Origin: DAOMNN01 sp964404505
GTDB lineage: Bacteria; Pseudomonadota; Gammaproteobacteria; Burkholderiales; Rhodocyclaceae
NCBI GenBank assembly: GCA_964404505.1
Contig: CAYOKH010000001.1
Location: forward strand, 1-64,000
Length of the DNA: 64,000 nt
Direction: 5' to 3'
Part shown: piece after piece, positions 34,085 through 42,483 of the stretch
Layout of the letters: the number at the start of each line of letters is the position of its first letter
Position numbering within the stretch: position 1 is the first letter of the stretch
Program-made: the position numbers and the translations under genes
The notes under the pieces: generated by a model
Databases searched by the model: none
What the model was told of the DNA's origin: nothing
Seen by the model: the letters and a program-made list of their open reading frames with translations, nothing else

Positions 34085-34784
34085 CGAATTCTCCGCTCCG
34101 GTGATGGAAGTGTCGGGACTGTGCAAGAGTGTACGGCTGGCCGACGGACAGGGCACGCTGCATATACTGCAGGATGTGTCATTCGATGTCGGTGCCGGCG
34201 AGTCGGTAGCGATCGTCGGCGCCTCGGGCTCGGGCAAGTCTACCCTGCTCGGATTGCTCGCCGGGCTGGATGTTCCCACCAGCGGCTCGGTGCGGATACG
34301 CGGCGTCGAGGTCTTCGGTCTGGACGAGGATGCGCGTGCGGCATTGCGTGGCGAGTCGGTCGGCTTCGTGTTTCAGTCCTTTCAGCTCCTTCCGGCATTG
34401 ACCGCGCTCGAGAACGTAATGTTGCCGCTGGAACTGGCGGGAGCCGACGATGCCCGCGAGGTCGCGTTGCAGTGGCTGGACCGGGTCGGCCTCGGGAACC
34501 GCACGCAGCACTATCCCAAGCACCTCTCGGGCGGCGAACAGCAGCGTGTCGCGCTTGCGCGGGCGTTTGCTCCCGATCCCCAGCTTCTGCTGGCGGACGA
34601 ACCAACGGGCAATCTCGATGCGGCGACGGGCGCGGCCATCATCGATCTGATCTTCAGGCTCAACCACGAGTCCGCGACCACGCTGATCCTCGTGACCCAC
34701 GACGAGGCACTTGCCGGGCGCTGCCGACGGATGATGCGCATGAGTGCAGGACGTCTTCAGGAAGAGCTCGCCGTTAACGGCTGA
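34044..34784 (+). CDS. ABC transporter ATP-binding protein, YbbA-like
   Basis: 246 residues from ATG at 34044; ATG at 34068 or 34101 (MEVSGLCKSVRLADG) could also be the start. Walker A GASGSGKST, Q-loop FVFQSFQLLPAL, signature LSGGEQQRVALARAF and Walker B LLLADEPTGNLD are complete and of the LolD/MacB/YbbA type, which works with FtsX-like permeases rather than importers. In E. coli the homologue is followed by permease gene ybbP, but here the next gene is on the opposite strand, so the partner is missing locally. The divergent tesA neighbour is conserved. Its 3' end overlaps convergent hpnE by 28 bases. Confidence 0.88.
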   Translation: MTKTKKIAMDRSNIEFSAPVMEVSGLCKSVRLADGQGTLHILQDVSFDVGAGESVAIVGASGSGKSTLLGLLAGLDVPTSGSVRIRGVEVFGLDEDARAALRGESVGFVFQSFQLLPALTALENVMLPLELAGADDAREVALQWLDRVGLGNRTQHYPKHLSGGEQQRVALARAFAPDPQLLLADEPTGNLDAATGAAIIDLIFRLNHESATTLILVTHDEALAGRCRRMMRMSAGRLQEELAVNG

Positions 34785-36100
34785 GCCTGCTTGGCGGGCG
34801 GGTTGCCGATGGACTTCGTGATCGAGGCCGCGGCCGCGCTGCCCGAGCGCACTGCGGACTCCAGCGTGGCCGGGTAGGGCGAGTCGACGTAGTCCCCGGC
34901 GAGCCAGAGTCCCGGCACCGGGGTGCGGATGCCGGGTCGGTTAACGCCCGGACGGCAGGCGAAGGTGGCGCGCTTCTCGGTGATTGTCAGAGCCCACTCG
35001 GGTGCGGGCAGTCGCCGCTGGAGTTCGCGCTCGAGTTGCTGGTGGACGGCGATTTCGAGAGCCTCGCGCGCGAGCAGCTCGTGCGGGCCATGGGCGCTGA
35101 TCACGCAGGCGATGAGGCCCGATTCTCCACCCAGGCGGCCGCGGTCGAAAACCCATTGCGCCGGGCCGTCGGCGAGTCCGATCATCGCGTGCGGCAGACT
35201 CTGGCCGTTTCCAAGCGCAAAGTAAACAGTGGTGATGGGCTCGTGCTCGAGCTGCTCGATCTGTCGCGCGAGCCGGTCACAGCGGCCGGTGCTGCGCACG
35301 AGATCCGAAGCATGGTAGGGTGCGGTCGCCACGACGACGTGGTCGTAGACCTGCCTTTCCGCCGGGCCGCCTTCGAGCCGGAAGCCGGCTTCGCCGACAC
35401 GGATGGCCGCCACGCCCGTGCCGGTGCGCAATTTGCCGCGGCGCACCGCCAGGTAGCGCGCAGCCTGGACCGGAAACAGCTCCGACAGGTCAACGCGCGG
35501 AATCATCAGTTCGCTCGCTCCCGCATCGGCAGCCAGGGTATCGCGCAGCACATTCGCGAAGACCTGGGCGGAAGCCTCGTCGACCGGGGTGTTGAGCGCG
35601 GCAACGCACAGCGGGATCCACACCAGTTCCGAGATTCTTGCGGTCTGGTCAGTGGCTGCGAGCAAACCCCGCACCGTCATGGCCGGATCGAGCCGATAAG
35701 CGCACTTCCGGAGCTCGCGCATCAGCCGCAGCATGGCCCCCTTGTCGCTCCGATCGAGTCCCCTCGCGAGAAACAGTCCCACCGCGAGATGAAACGGGGC
35801 CGGCAAACGGGCGGCCTGAAGATGCATCCGGCCCGGTACATGCAAGGTCAGTGGAAGGCGTTCGAGGGTCTTCGGCGACACGCCGGTGAGGCGCAGCAGA
35901 CGGGCCAGTTCCGTGTATGCGCCGATCAGGATGTGCTGGCCGTTGTCCACCCGCCAGCCATCCTTCGATACCACGCGGGCACGTCCCCCCAGCACGTGCG
36001 AACGCTCGAACACGGTCACGAAGTGGCCGCATCGGGCCAGTTCCACCGCGCAGGCGAGTCCTGCGTATCCGGCGCCGATCACGGCGACCGACAGGCTCAT
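34757..36100 (-). CDS. hpnE: hydroxysqualene dehydroxylase HpnE
   Basis: 447 residues from the methionine at 36100 (MSLSVAVIGAGYAGLACAVE). The FAD-binding GxGxxG near residue 8 and the acidic pair with VLGGRARVV near 38 place it in the amine oxidase/phytoene desaturase superfamily; ends such as GLWLAGDYVDSPYPATLESA complete the FAD site. HpnE reductively removes the hydroxyl of hydroxysqualene to give squalene. It is the last gene of hpnC-hpnD-hpnE, 40 bases after hpnD. Carotenoid desaturases are the main alternative, but the HpnCD neighbours settle it. Confidence 0.93.
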   Translation of the reverse strand: MSLSVAVIGAGYAGLACAVELARCGHFVTVFERSHVLGGRARVVSKDGWRVDNGQHILIGAYTELARLLRLTGVSPKTLERLPLTLHVPGRMHLQAARLPAPFHLAVGLFLARGLDRSDKGAMLRLMRELRKCAYRLDPAMTVRGLLAATDQTARISELVWIPLCVAALNTPVDEASAQVFANVLRDTLAADAGASELMIPRVDLSELFPVQAARYLAVRRGKLRTGTGVAAIRVGEAGFRLEGGPAERQVYDHVVVATAPYHASDLVRSTGRCDRLARQIEQLEHEPITTVYFALGNGQSLPHAMIGLADGPAQWVFDRGRLGGESGLIACVISAHGPHELLAREALEIAVHQQLERELQRRLPAPEWALTITEKRATFACRPGVNRPGIRTPVPGLWLAGDYVDSPYPATLESAVRSGSAAAASITKSIGNPPAKQAQPLTASSS

Positions 36101-36140
36101 GGCGCGCCGCCTCGGCTGCCGAACGGCGTCGATGCCACCG

Positions 36141-36974
36141 TCAACTCCGGAACCAGGTGATGCCGGCAATCCATATCTTGCGTGCCGGGGTGAGCGAAGT
36201 GCGCCGGTCGAGCACGAGAAAGCCGTCCCGCGCGATCTCGTCGAGCAGGGTCCGATAGATCGCGGCCATGATCAGCCCCGGTCGCTGACTCTTGCGGTCC
36301 GCCTCTGGCAACTGCGCCATGGCCTGGTCGTAGAAGCGGTAGGCACGATCCGCCTGGAACTCCATCAGCCGCCGGAAGTGCGGCGTATGGCGCGCTTCGA
36401 GGATATCGCCTGCGGGTACGTCGAATTGCGCGAGTTCGTCGGCGGGCAGGTAAATCCGTCCCCGCCGGGCATCGTCCCCGACGTCGCGAATGATGTTGGT
36501 GAGTTGGAATGCCATGCCGAGGTCGTGTGCGTATCTGAGTGTGTGGCGGTCCGTGTAGCCGAAGATCTCCGCCGACAGGAGTCCGACCACGCTCGCGACA
36601 CGGTAGCAGTAAAGCTGGAGACTCCTGAAGTCCGCGTAGCGCGCCGGCTCGAGGTCCATCGCCATGCCGTCGATGATCTCCATCAACTGTTCGCGCGGCA
36701 GGCTGAAGCGGGAAACGACGTCCTTCAGCGCATGGCCCACCGGATGTGCGGGCTTGCCTTCGAAGACGCGGTCGAGCTCATCGCGCCACCATGCGAGCTT
36801 GGCGTCGGCGATTTCGAGCTCCTGGCATTCGTCGACCACGTCGTCAACTTCGCGGCAGAATGCATACAGGGCCGTGATCGCCTGGCGCTGCTCTGGCGGC
36901 AGGAACAGAAAGCTGTAATAGAAGCTCGAAGCGCTCTTCACAGCCCTGTCCTGGCAGTAATCGTGTGGATTCAT
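36141..36974 (-). CDS. hpnD: presqualene diphosphate synthase HpnD
   Basis: 277 residues of the squalene/phytoene synthase fold. The two aspartate-rich motifs are AFCREVDDVVDE near residue 45 and NIIRDVGDDARRGRIYLP near 175. HpnD condenses two farnesyl diphosphates into presqualene diphosphate. The protein starts MNPHDYCQDRAVKSASSFYY, which is the HpnD type beginning. Its start overlaps the hpnC stop by four bases. A phytoene synthase role is the alternative on fold alone; the operon context argues for squalene. Confidence 0.93.
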   Translation of the reverse strand: MNPHDYCQDRAVKSASSFYYSFLFLPPEQRQAITALYAFCREVDDVVDECQELEIADAKLAWWRDELDRVFEGKPAHPVGHALKDVVSRFSLPREQLMEIIDGMAMDLEPARYADFRSLQLYCYRVASVVGLLSAEIFGYTDRHTLRYAHDLGMAFQLTNIIRDVGDDARRGRIYLPADELAQFDVPAGDILEARHTPHFRRLMEFQADRAYRFYDQAMAQLPEADRKSQRPGLIMAAIYRTLLDEIARDGFLVLDRRTSLTPARKIWIAGITWFRS

Positions 36975-37801
36975 CTTGGTCGGTAGCGCAGGGCGCGCAA
37001 GACAAGCCATGGCCAGTCGGCGCCGCTCAATGTCGGTCGATGGTGAAAGACGTCGTAGTGCGCACGTTCGATGCGTTCGAGCACGCGCAGTCCGCCGAGC
37101 GCGATCAGGCGCAGTTCCCAGCCTGTGCGCCCGGCAAGCCTGCGTGCCAGCGGCGCTCCACGCAGCATCATGACACGCGCACGCTCGATCTGGAACGCCA
37201 TGAGTGCACGCCATGCGGCATCGCACCGACCGTCCGCGATGTGTTCCTCGCTGACACCGAAACGGTCCATTTCGTCGAGCGGGAGGTATATGCGCCCCTT
37301 GTCCCGGTCGATCGCGACATCCTGCCAGAAATTGATCAGCTGCAGGCTGGTGCAGATGTCATCGGACATGCGCACGTTGTCCGGCGTGGCTGCACCGTAG
37401 AGATGCAACAGCAGGTGCCCGACCGGGTTGGCAGAACGTCGGCAGTATTCGGCAAGTTCGGCGAAATCCGCATAACGCGTCGTGGTCACATCCCGGCTGA
37501 ACGCATCGAGCAGGTCACGAAAGGGCTCGAGGGGCAGGCCGAAGTCTCGGACATTGCGGCCCAGTCGCGCAAAGAGCGGTGACAGCAAGGCATCCTGTGG
37601 TGGCCGGGCCCGTTCGATCGCCTTCAGTTCGATGCGATAGTCATCGAGCCGGGCAAGCCGCGCAATCGGCGGCGCGTCGCCTTCATCGGCAATGTCGTCG
37701 GCACTTCGCGCGAATGCGTAGATGGCCTCGACCGGCTCGCGCAGTCGCGCCGGCAGCAGGAATGATGCGACAGGGAAGTTCTCGTAGTGGTCGACAGGCA
37801 T
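36971..37801 (-). CDS. hpnC: hydroxysqualene synthase HpnC
   Basis: 276 residues. The start MPVDHYENFPVASFLLPARL is the characteristic HpnC opening and was chosen over a much longer open frame to 38674, which overlaps the divergent ABC gene. Motifs FARSADDIADEGDAP near residue 32 and NFWQDVAIDRDKGRIYLP near 150 are the substrate and metal sites of the squalene synthase fold. HpnC hydrolyses presqualene diphosphate to hydroxysqualene, which HpnE then reduces. First gene of the hpnCDE operon; 76 bases separate it from the divergent ABC gene. No squalene-hopene cyclase gene is in this window, so the final product, hopanoid or squalene, is not shown. Confidence 0.93.
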   Translation of the reverse strand: MPVDHYENFPVASFLLPARLREPVEAIYAFARSADDIADEGDAPPIARLARLDDYRIELKAIERARPPQDALLSPLFARLGRNVRDFGLPLEPFRDLLDAFSRDVTTTRYADFAELAEYCRRSANPVGHLLLHLYGAATPDNVRMSDDICTSLQLINFWQDVAIDRDKGRIYLPLDEMDRFGVSEEHIADGRCDAAWRALMAFQIERARVMMLRGAPLARRLAGRTGWELRLIALGGLRVLERIERAHYDVFHHRPTLSGADWPWLVLRALRYRPR

Positions 37802-37877
37802 CGCTGGCGCGAAAGTATACGCGATCCGGCAGCCTGCTAAGATCGCACTTTGCCTCGCCATCGCGGTCATTGCAGGC

Positions 37878-38555
37878 ATGCTCGAAATCGAAGGACTCTC
37901 CAAGGGCTTTGCCAGCGATGCTGGCAGGGCTTTGTTTTCCGCCGTTTCGCTGACACTTGTGTCTGGCGAATGCGTGGCGATCATGGGCGAATCGGGCGTG
38001 GGGAAGTCCACCCTTCTCAACTGCATTGCCGGTCTGGAGCCGATCGACAGCGGGCGAATGATCCTCGACGGGGCCGATCTGGCCGCGCTCGGCGAGGATG
38101 CCTGGGCGCACATGCGGCGGCGCAGGCTTGGCTTCGTTTTCCAGGCCTTCCACATCCTGCCCCATCTGACGCTCGTCCAGAACGTTGCGCTGCCCCTGTG
38201 GCTGCTCGACGTGACCGGCGACGAGGCCGACGCGCGTGCGCACGCGATGCTACTGCGGGTCGGTCTGGGGGAACGTGCCGGGGATTGGCCGAAGCATCTG
38301 TCGGGTGGCGAGATGCAGCGTGTCGCGATCGCTCGCGCCCTGGTGCACCGACCGTCGTTGGTGCTGTGCGATGAGCCGACCGGCAATCTCGATCCCGAGC
38401 GCGCCGCGGGGGTGCTCGATCTGTTGCTCGAAAGCATTCGCGAGGCCAACGCGATGGGCATCCTGGTTACCCACTCCGCGGCGGCCGCCGCGCGCACCGA
38501 CCGCGTGCTGCGGCTTTCGCGCAACGGACTGGTCGAAGAGCAGGTCGGGCCATGA
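37878..38555 (+). CDS. ABC transporter ATP-binding protein, LolD/MacB-like
   Basis: 225 residues with Walker A GESGVGKST near residue 37, Q-loop FVFQAFHILPHL, signature LSGGEMQRVAIARAL and Walker B LVLCDEPTGNLDP. This is the mechanotransmission ABC class (LolD, MacB, FtsE). The gene overlaps the FtsX-like permease gene by four bases (ATGA), so the two form one transporter. Third in the set is an AttH/CrtC lipocalin-like protein, which suggests that the complex moves or releases a hydrophobic molecule rather than importing a nutrient. Cargo unknown. Confidence 0.9.
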   Translation: MLEIEGLSKGFASDAGRALFSAVSLTLVSGECVAIMGESGVGKSTLLNCIAGLEPIDSGRMILDGADLAALGEDAWAHMRRRRLGFVFQAFHILPHLTLVQNVALPLWLLDVTGDEADARAHAMLLRVGLGERAGDWPKHLSGGEMQRVAIARALVHRPSLVLCDEPTGNLDPERAAGVLDLLLESIREANAMGILVTHSAAAAARTDRVLRLSRNGLVEEQVGP

Positions 38556-41068
38556 ATCCCGCGTTGGTGCACGTGTTTCTGGCGAGCCTGCTGCGCCGCC
38601 CCCTGTCGACCGTGCTGTCGCTGGTTGCGATCGCCCTTGGGGTTGCGCTCGGGCTCGCGGTGCAACTCATCCACTCGGCCGCGCTGGATGAGTTCGGGCG
38701 CGGAATGCGCCTGCTAAGTGGCGAAGCCGATCTGCAGGTCGTCGGGCCACGTGCCGGTTTCGATGAGGCAGTTTACCTGATGCTGGCACAGCGCCCCGAG
38801 GTGGACCAGGCGAGTCCAGTGCTGGAACTCGAGGTGCGCCTGCCGGGACGTGAAGGCAACCTGCGCGTTTTCGGCATCGATCTGTTCCGGGTCGCCCAAG
38901 TGGCGCCGGTGCTCCTGCCGGTCGTCCCGGAGGACGGCGACCGCACCTCACGTTTCGCCGCACTGCAGCCCGATGCACTGTTTCTGAGCCCGGCGGCACG
39001 ATCCGAATTGGGTATCGAGCCGGGCGATACGCTTGCGGTCCAGGTCGGGACGCGCGAACTGCAGCTCAGGATTGCCGGAGCTGTTCCCGGTGCCGGTGCG
39101 GGGCAGGCTCTGGCGGTCATGGACATCGCCGCGGCACAACAGGTGTTCGATCGCATCGGCAGATTGAGCCGGGTCGACCTGCGCCTGGCACCTGGTGCGG
39201 AGCGCGAGGTAGCACTGCAGCGCCTGAGCGCCCTGCTACCGGCCGGGGTGGGGGTGCTCGCGCCCGAGGCGACGGAATCGCAGGCGGCCGGCCTGTCGCG
39301 CGCATATCGCGTCAATCTCACGATGCTGGCTGCGATCGCTCTCGTTACGGGGGGCTTTCTTGTGTTCTCGACCCAGCTGCTTTCGGTCGTGCGGCGGCGC
39401 CAGGAGCTCGCGTTTCTGCGTGCGCTGGGGCTCGACCGCAGGAGCCTGATGCGCGGGCTGCTGGCCGAGGGCGGAGTGCTTGGTCTGGGGGGTGCCGCGA
39501 TCGGTGTGCTTCTGGCCTATGCGATCACGTCACTTGCGTTCCGGCTGATCGGCGGGGATCTCGGGGCGGGTTTTTTTCGCGGCGTGGTGCCCGAGATTCA
39601 ACTGCGGCCGGCGCTCAGTGTCCTTTACCTCATGCTCGGGGTGCTGGCGGGAGTGGCGGGCGCCTGGTTGCCGGCGCGCGAAGCGGGGCGGCTGTTGCCG
39701 GCACGTGCGCTCCGATCGGGCGACGAGAGCGAGGTGTTCAGCGTACAGGCGCACTGGCCGGTGGCACTCACCTGTCTTGCGGGTGCCACGGCGATGAGCC
39801 TGTTGCCGCCGGTCGGCGGCGTGGCATTGTTCGGCTACCTCGCGGTGGCACTGATTCTTGCAGGGGCTGTCCTGCTCCTGCCCGATGCGGCGCGAACTGC
39901 GACGACGCTGCTGCGCCGCGCGCGACCGACCCTGCTCCGCCTGGCGCATGCGCGGCTCGCGTTCGCACCGGGACAGATCGTCGTGGCCGGTGCCGGTGTC
40001 GTCGCCAGCGTCGCGCTGGCGGTATCGATGGCAATCATGGTCAGTTCGTTCCGCGCATCGGTGGACGAGTGGCTGTCGCGCGTATTGCCCGCCGACCTTT
40101 ACGTGCGCGCATCGTCTTCTGCGGCAACGGGTCATCTCGCTCCCGGGGAAGTCGAGCGGGTCGCGTCACTGGCTGGGATCGCTTCGGTACAGCCCGTGCG
40201 CTACGACACCCTGCGCATGTCGGACCGCTTCCCGATGACACTGATCGCACGCCCGGTGCGTGGGGGCACGGCATTGCCGCTGGTGTCGGGGCAGGCACAG
40301 GGTGTTGCGGCCACCGACCCGAACGTGCGTCCGGTGTGGATTTCGGAGGCCATGGCCGACCTGTTGCGCTTGCGTATCGGTGACCCGTTGGCGTTGCCTC
40401 TTGCCGGGCAGAGGCATGACTTCCGCGTTGCGGGGATCTGGCGCGATTACGCCCGCCAGCACGGTGCGGCGGTGATCGAACTGAAAGATTACCGGGCACT
40501 CACAGGAGACTCCCTCATCAACGACCTGGCCATCCACATTGCCTCCGGAGCTGACCCGGAATCGGTCATGGATGCAATCCGGACTGCGCTTGGGGATCGC
40601 ACCATAGAGATAACGCTGCCGGGCGAAATCCGCGCAACGAGTCTGGAGATTTTCGATCGCACCTTTCTCGTGACCTATCTGATGCAGGCGGTGGCCGTGA
40701 TGATCGGCCTGTTCGGAATCAGCACCACCTTCGCCGCACTTGCGACAAGTCGGCGCAAGGAGTTCGGCGTGTTGCAGCATCTCGGTCTGTTGCGGCGCGA
40801 GATCGGCAGGTTGCTCGCTGCGGAGGCGGCGATGACCGCGGCGGTGGGGGTCGCCGTCGGCATGATGGCCGGCGGGGCAATTGCGGTGGTGCTGGTGGAG
40901 GTCATCAATCGCCAGAGTTTCCACTGGAGCATGGACATGCGCCTGCCGGTCGGGGTGCTTGCCCTGTTCGGCGTCTCGTTGATCCTCCTCGCCGCGTTTG
41001 CCGCGCGGCTGTCCGGGCGTCACGCGATGCGTCGCAGTGCCGTGCTGGCGGTGCGGGAGGACTGGTGA
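38552..41068 (+). CDS. FtsX-like permease of an ABC transporter (large, two-repeat type)
   Basis: 838 residues. The first membrane helix is near residue 20 (LSTVLSLVAIALGVALGLAV) and is followed by a periplasmic domain. A cluster of helices lies at about 250-450 (NLTMLAAIALVTGGFLVFST, RRRQELAFLRALGLDRRSLM as the FtsX coupling segment). A second periplasmic domain and a final helix group near 700-830 (RRKEFGVLQHLGLLRREIGR as the second coupling segment) follow. This duplicated layout is the YbbP/lipoprotein-release family. The partner ATPase gene overlaps by four bases upstream, and the AttH-like gene starts at the stop codon. The operon layout matches ABC systems described with AttH-like proteins in other proteobacteria. 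Confidence 0.9.
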   Translation: MNPALVHVFLASLLRRPLSTVLSLVAIALGVALGLAVQLIHSAALDEFGRGMRLLSGEADLQVVGPRAGFDEAVYLMLAQRPEVDQASPVLELEVRLPGREGNLRVFGIDLFRVAQVAPVLLPVVPEDGDRTSRFAALQPDALFLSPAARSELGIEPGDTLAVQVGTRELQLRIAGAVPGAGAGQALAVMDIAAAQQVFDRIGRLSRVDLRLAPGAEREVALQRLSALLPAGVGVLAPEATESQAAGLSRAYRVNLTMLAAIALVTGGFLVFSTQLLSVVRRRQELAFLRALGLDRRSLMRGLLAEGGVLGLGGAAIGVLLAYAITSLAFRLIGGDLGAGFFRGVVPEIQLRPALSVLYLMLGVLAGVAGAWLPAREAGRLLPARALRSGDESEVFSVQAHWPVALTCLAGATAMSLLPPVGGVALFGYLAVALILAGAVLLLPDAARTATTLLRRARPTLLRLAHARLAFAPGQIVVAGAGVVASVALAVSMAIMVSSFRASVDEWLSRVLPADLYVRASSSAATGHLAPGEVERVASLAGIASVQPVRYDTLRMSDRFPMTLIARPVRGGTALPLVSGQAQGVAATDPNVRPVWISEAMADLLRLRIGDPLALPLAGQRHDFRVAGIWRDYARQHGAAVIELKDYRALTGDSLINDLAIHIASGADPESVMDAIRTALGDRTIEITLPGEIRATSLEIFDRTFLVTYLMQAVAVMIGLFGISTTFAALATSRRKEFGVLQHLGLLRREIGRLLAAEAAMTAAVGVAVGMMAGGAIAVVLVEVINRQSFHWSMDMRLPVGVLALFGVSLILLAAFAARLSGRHAMRRSAVLAVREDW

Positions 41069-42141
41069 TGGGCTGGTACAGAGCGGGGCTCCTGCTTCTG
41101 GGGTTGCTTGCCGGCGGTCCGGCACCCGGAGGGGAGTCCGCTTATCCCGCTGTAGTCGACGGCGGCAACCTGACCTTCCCGGAAGACACCGGGGCACATC
41201 CCGACTACCGGACCGAGTGGTGGTACGTTACCGGCTGGGTCAAGGATGAAGCAGGTGTCGAGCGCGGCTTTCAGATCACATTTTTTCGCGTGCGCACATT
41301 GATCGGAGAGGACAACCCCAGCATCCATGCACCGCGCCAGCTGATTTTTGCCCATGCAGCGGTGGCGGATCGCGCGGAAGGGCGGCTGCTGCATGCGGAA
41401 AGGATCGAGCGTGCCGTCGAACCGCTCGCCGGAGCGGAAAGCGGGCGCACGCGCGCGTGGATCCGTGACTGGACGCTTGCGCTTGATGGCGAGCGTTATC
41501 ACGCCCGCGTCGAAACGGCGGACTTTGGCTTCGATTTCGAGTTCGTCGCGGACGGACCGCCTGTGCCGAATGGCCGCGACGGGTTCAGTCAGAAGGCGCC
41601 CGATCGGATCAATGCGAGCTACTACTACAGTCGCCCGCAGCTTGCCGTGAGCGGAAGCCTGCGCGTTCGGGGTGAAACCCGGCGCGTTTCGGGTCACGCA
41701 TGGCTGGACCATGAATGGTCCAGCCAGACACTCCCGGAGGATGCGCAGGGCTGGGACTGGATCGGCATCAACCTTCACGACGGCGGCGCCTTGATGGCTT
41801 TTCGCATGCGCGATCGCGAGGGCGCCGCGCTGTGGGCCGCAGGCACCCACCGCGACCCGCTCGGCAACGTGCGCACCTTCTCTCCCGATGAGGTGCGCTT
41901 CACGCCGCGGCGTCAGTGGCGATCCGCGCGCACCGGGTCCGACTATCCGGTGGAGTGGGACATCGACATCGCGGGGCGCCGCCTGCAGCTTCGGCCGATG
42001 ATGGACGACCAGGAACTCGACAGCCGGTCTTCAACCGGCGCTGTTTACTGGGAAGGCGCGGTGCGCCTGTTCGAGGCCGGTGTGGAGGTCGGGCAGGGTT
42101 ACTTGGAGATGACCGGCTACGTCGATCGCTTGCGCATGTGA
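41068..42141 (+). CDS. AttH/CrtC-type lipocalin-like exported protein
   Basis: 357 residues from ATG at 41068, whose A is the last base of the permease stop codon; GTG at 41065 is also possible. A short hydrophobic leader (GLLLLGLLAGGPAPGGES) suggests export, and the segments TEWWYVTGWVKDEAGVERGF, FFRVRTLIG and HAWLDHEWSSQTL are typical of the AttH / hydroxyneurosporene synthase CrtC-like lipocalin fold (PF07143 plus a C-terminal lipocalin domain). Homologues are often encoded with FtsX-type ABC transporters. The fold suggests binding of a lipid or isoprenoid, and the neighbouring squalene genes make this interesting, but no activity is shown. Confidence 0.87.
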   Translation: MGWYRAGLLLLGLLAGGPAPGGESAYPAVVDGGNLTFPEDTGAHPDYRTEWWYVTGWVKDEAGVERGFQITFFRVRTLIGEDNPSIHAPRQLIFAHAAVADRAEGRLLHAERIERAVEPLAGAESGRTRAWIRDWTLALDGERYHARVETADFGFDFEFVADGPPVPNGRDGFSQKAPDRINASYYYSRPQLAVSGSLRVRGETRRVSGHAWLDHEWSSQTLPEDAQGWDWIGINLHDGGALMAFRMRDREGAALWAAGTHRDPLGNVRTFSPDEVRFTPRRQWRSARTGSDYPVEWDIDIAGRRLQLRPMMDDQELDSRSSTGAVYWEGAVRLFEAGVEVGQGYLEMTGYVDRLRM

Positions 42142-42159
42142 AGCAACTTCCGGCACGTG

Positions 42160-42165
42160 TATAAT
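42160..42165 (+). promoter_or_regulatory. TATAAT -10 box upstream of tRNA-Leu
   Basis: A perfect TATAAT at 42160-42165 is followed by a GC-rich discriminator (CGCGCCC), as in stable-RNA promoters. No good -35 box lies 16-18 bases upstream. The first base of the tRNA is 89 bases beyond the box, so a 5' leader would have to be processed. Confidence 0.5.
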
Positions 42166-42253
42166 CGCGCCCACTGCGGCCGGGGTAGCCGTTCGAGCGC
42201 GGTCGGGAGCTAGGGCGGCCGGGGCGACAGAGTGTTCCGGCCGGTGGTGCCGT

Positions 42254-42338
42254 GCCCAGATGGCGGAATTGGTAGACGCACCAGATTTAGGTTCTGGCGC
42301 CGCGAGGCGTGGGGGTTCGAGTCCCTTTCTGGGCACCA
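42254..42338 (+). tRNA. tRNA-Leu (anticodon UAG)
   Basis: 85 bases including an encoded CCA end. Acceptor strands GCCCAGA and TCTGGGC pair fully with A as discriminator. The anticodon stem CCAGA/TCTGG encloses TTTAGGT with anticodon TAG. A long variable arm (class II tRNA), a D-loop with GGTAGACGCA and a T-loop GTTCGAGTC are all visible. It reads CUA and, by wobble, other CUN leucine codons. Confidence 0.96.
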
Positions 42339-42350
42339 TTCGCTGCTTGC

Positions 42351-42376
42351 CCGTTCGTGCAAAGCTGCATGAACGG
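42351..42376 (+). terminator. strong hairpin downstream of tRNA-Leu
   Basis: CCGTTCGTGCA at 42351-42361 pairs with TGCATGAACGG at 42366-42376 around the tetraloop AAGC: an 11-base stem with a single G-U pair. It starts 12 bases after the tRNA CCA. There is no T-run after it, so a processing or pausing signal is also possible. Confidence 0.6.
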
Positions 42377-42483
42377 CATGGTCGTCACGAATGCCGCGGA
42401 TTTGTCGGTTCGGCACTGTGTCTGCCCACGTACGGAGCCGAAACTGCGCATCCCGACCGTCCATCCCTTTTTCAGAGTCCCCG

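Noticed and set aside
34757..36100. Carotenoid desaturase (CrtI-type) as the identity of the FAD protein
   Set aside because: The adjacent hpnC and hpnD genes and the conserved hpnC-hpnD-hpnE order favour hydroxysqualene dehydroxylase.
37802..38674. Extension of hpnC to a 567-residue protein
   Set aside because: The extra part overlaps the divergent ABC ATPase gene and does not look like a protein domain; the start at 37801 gives the family beginning.
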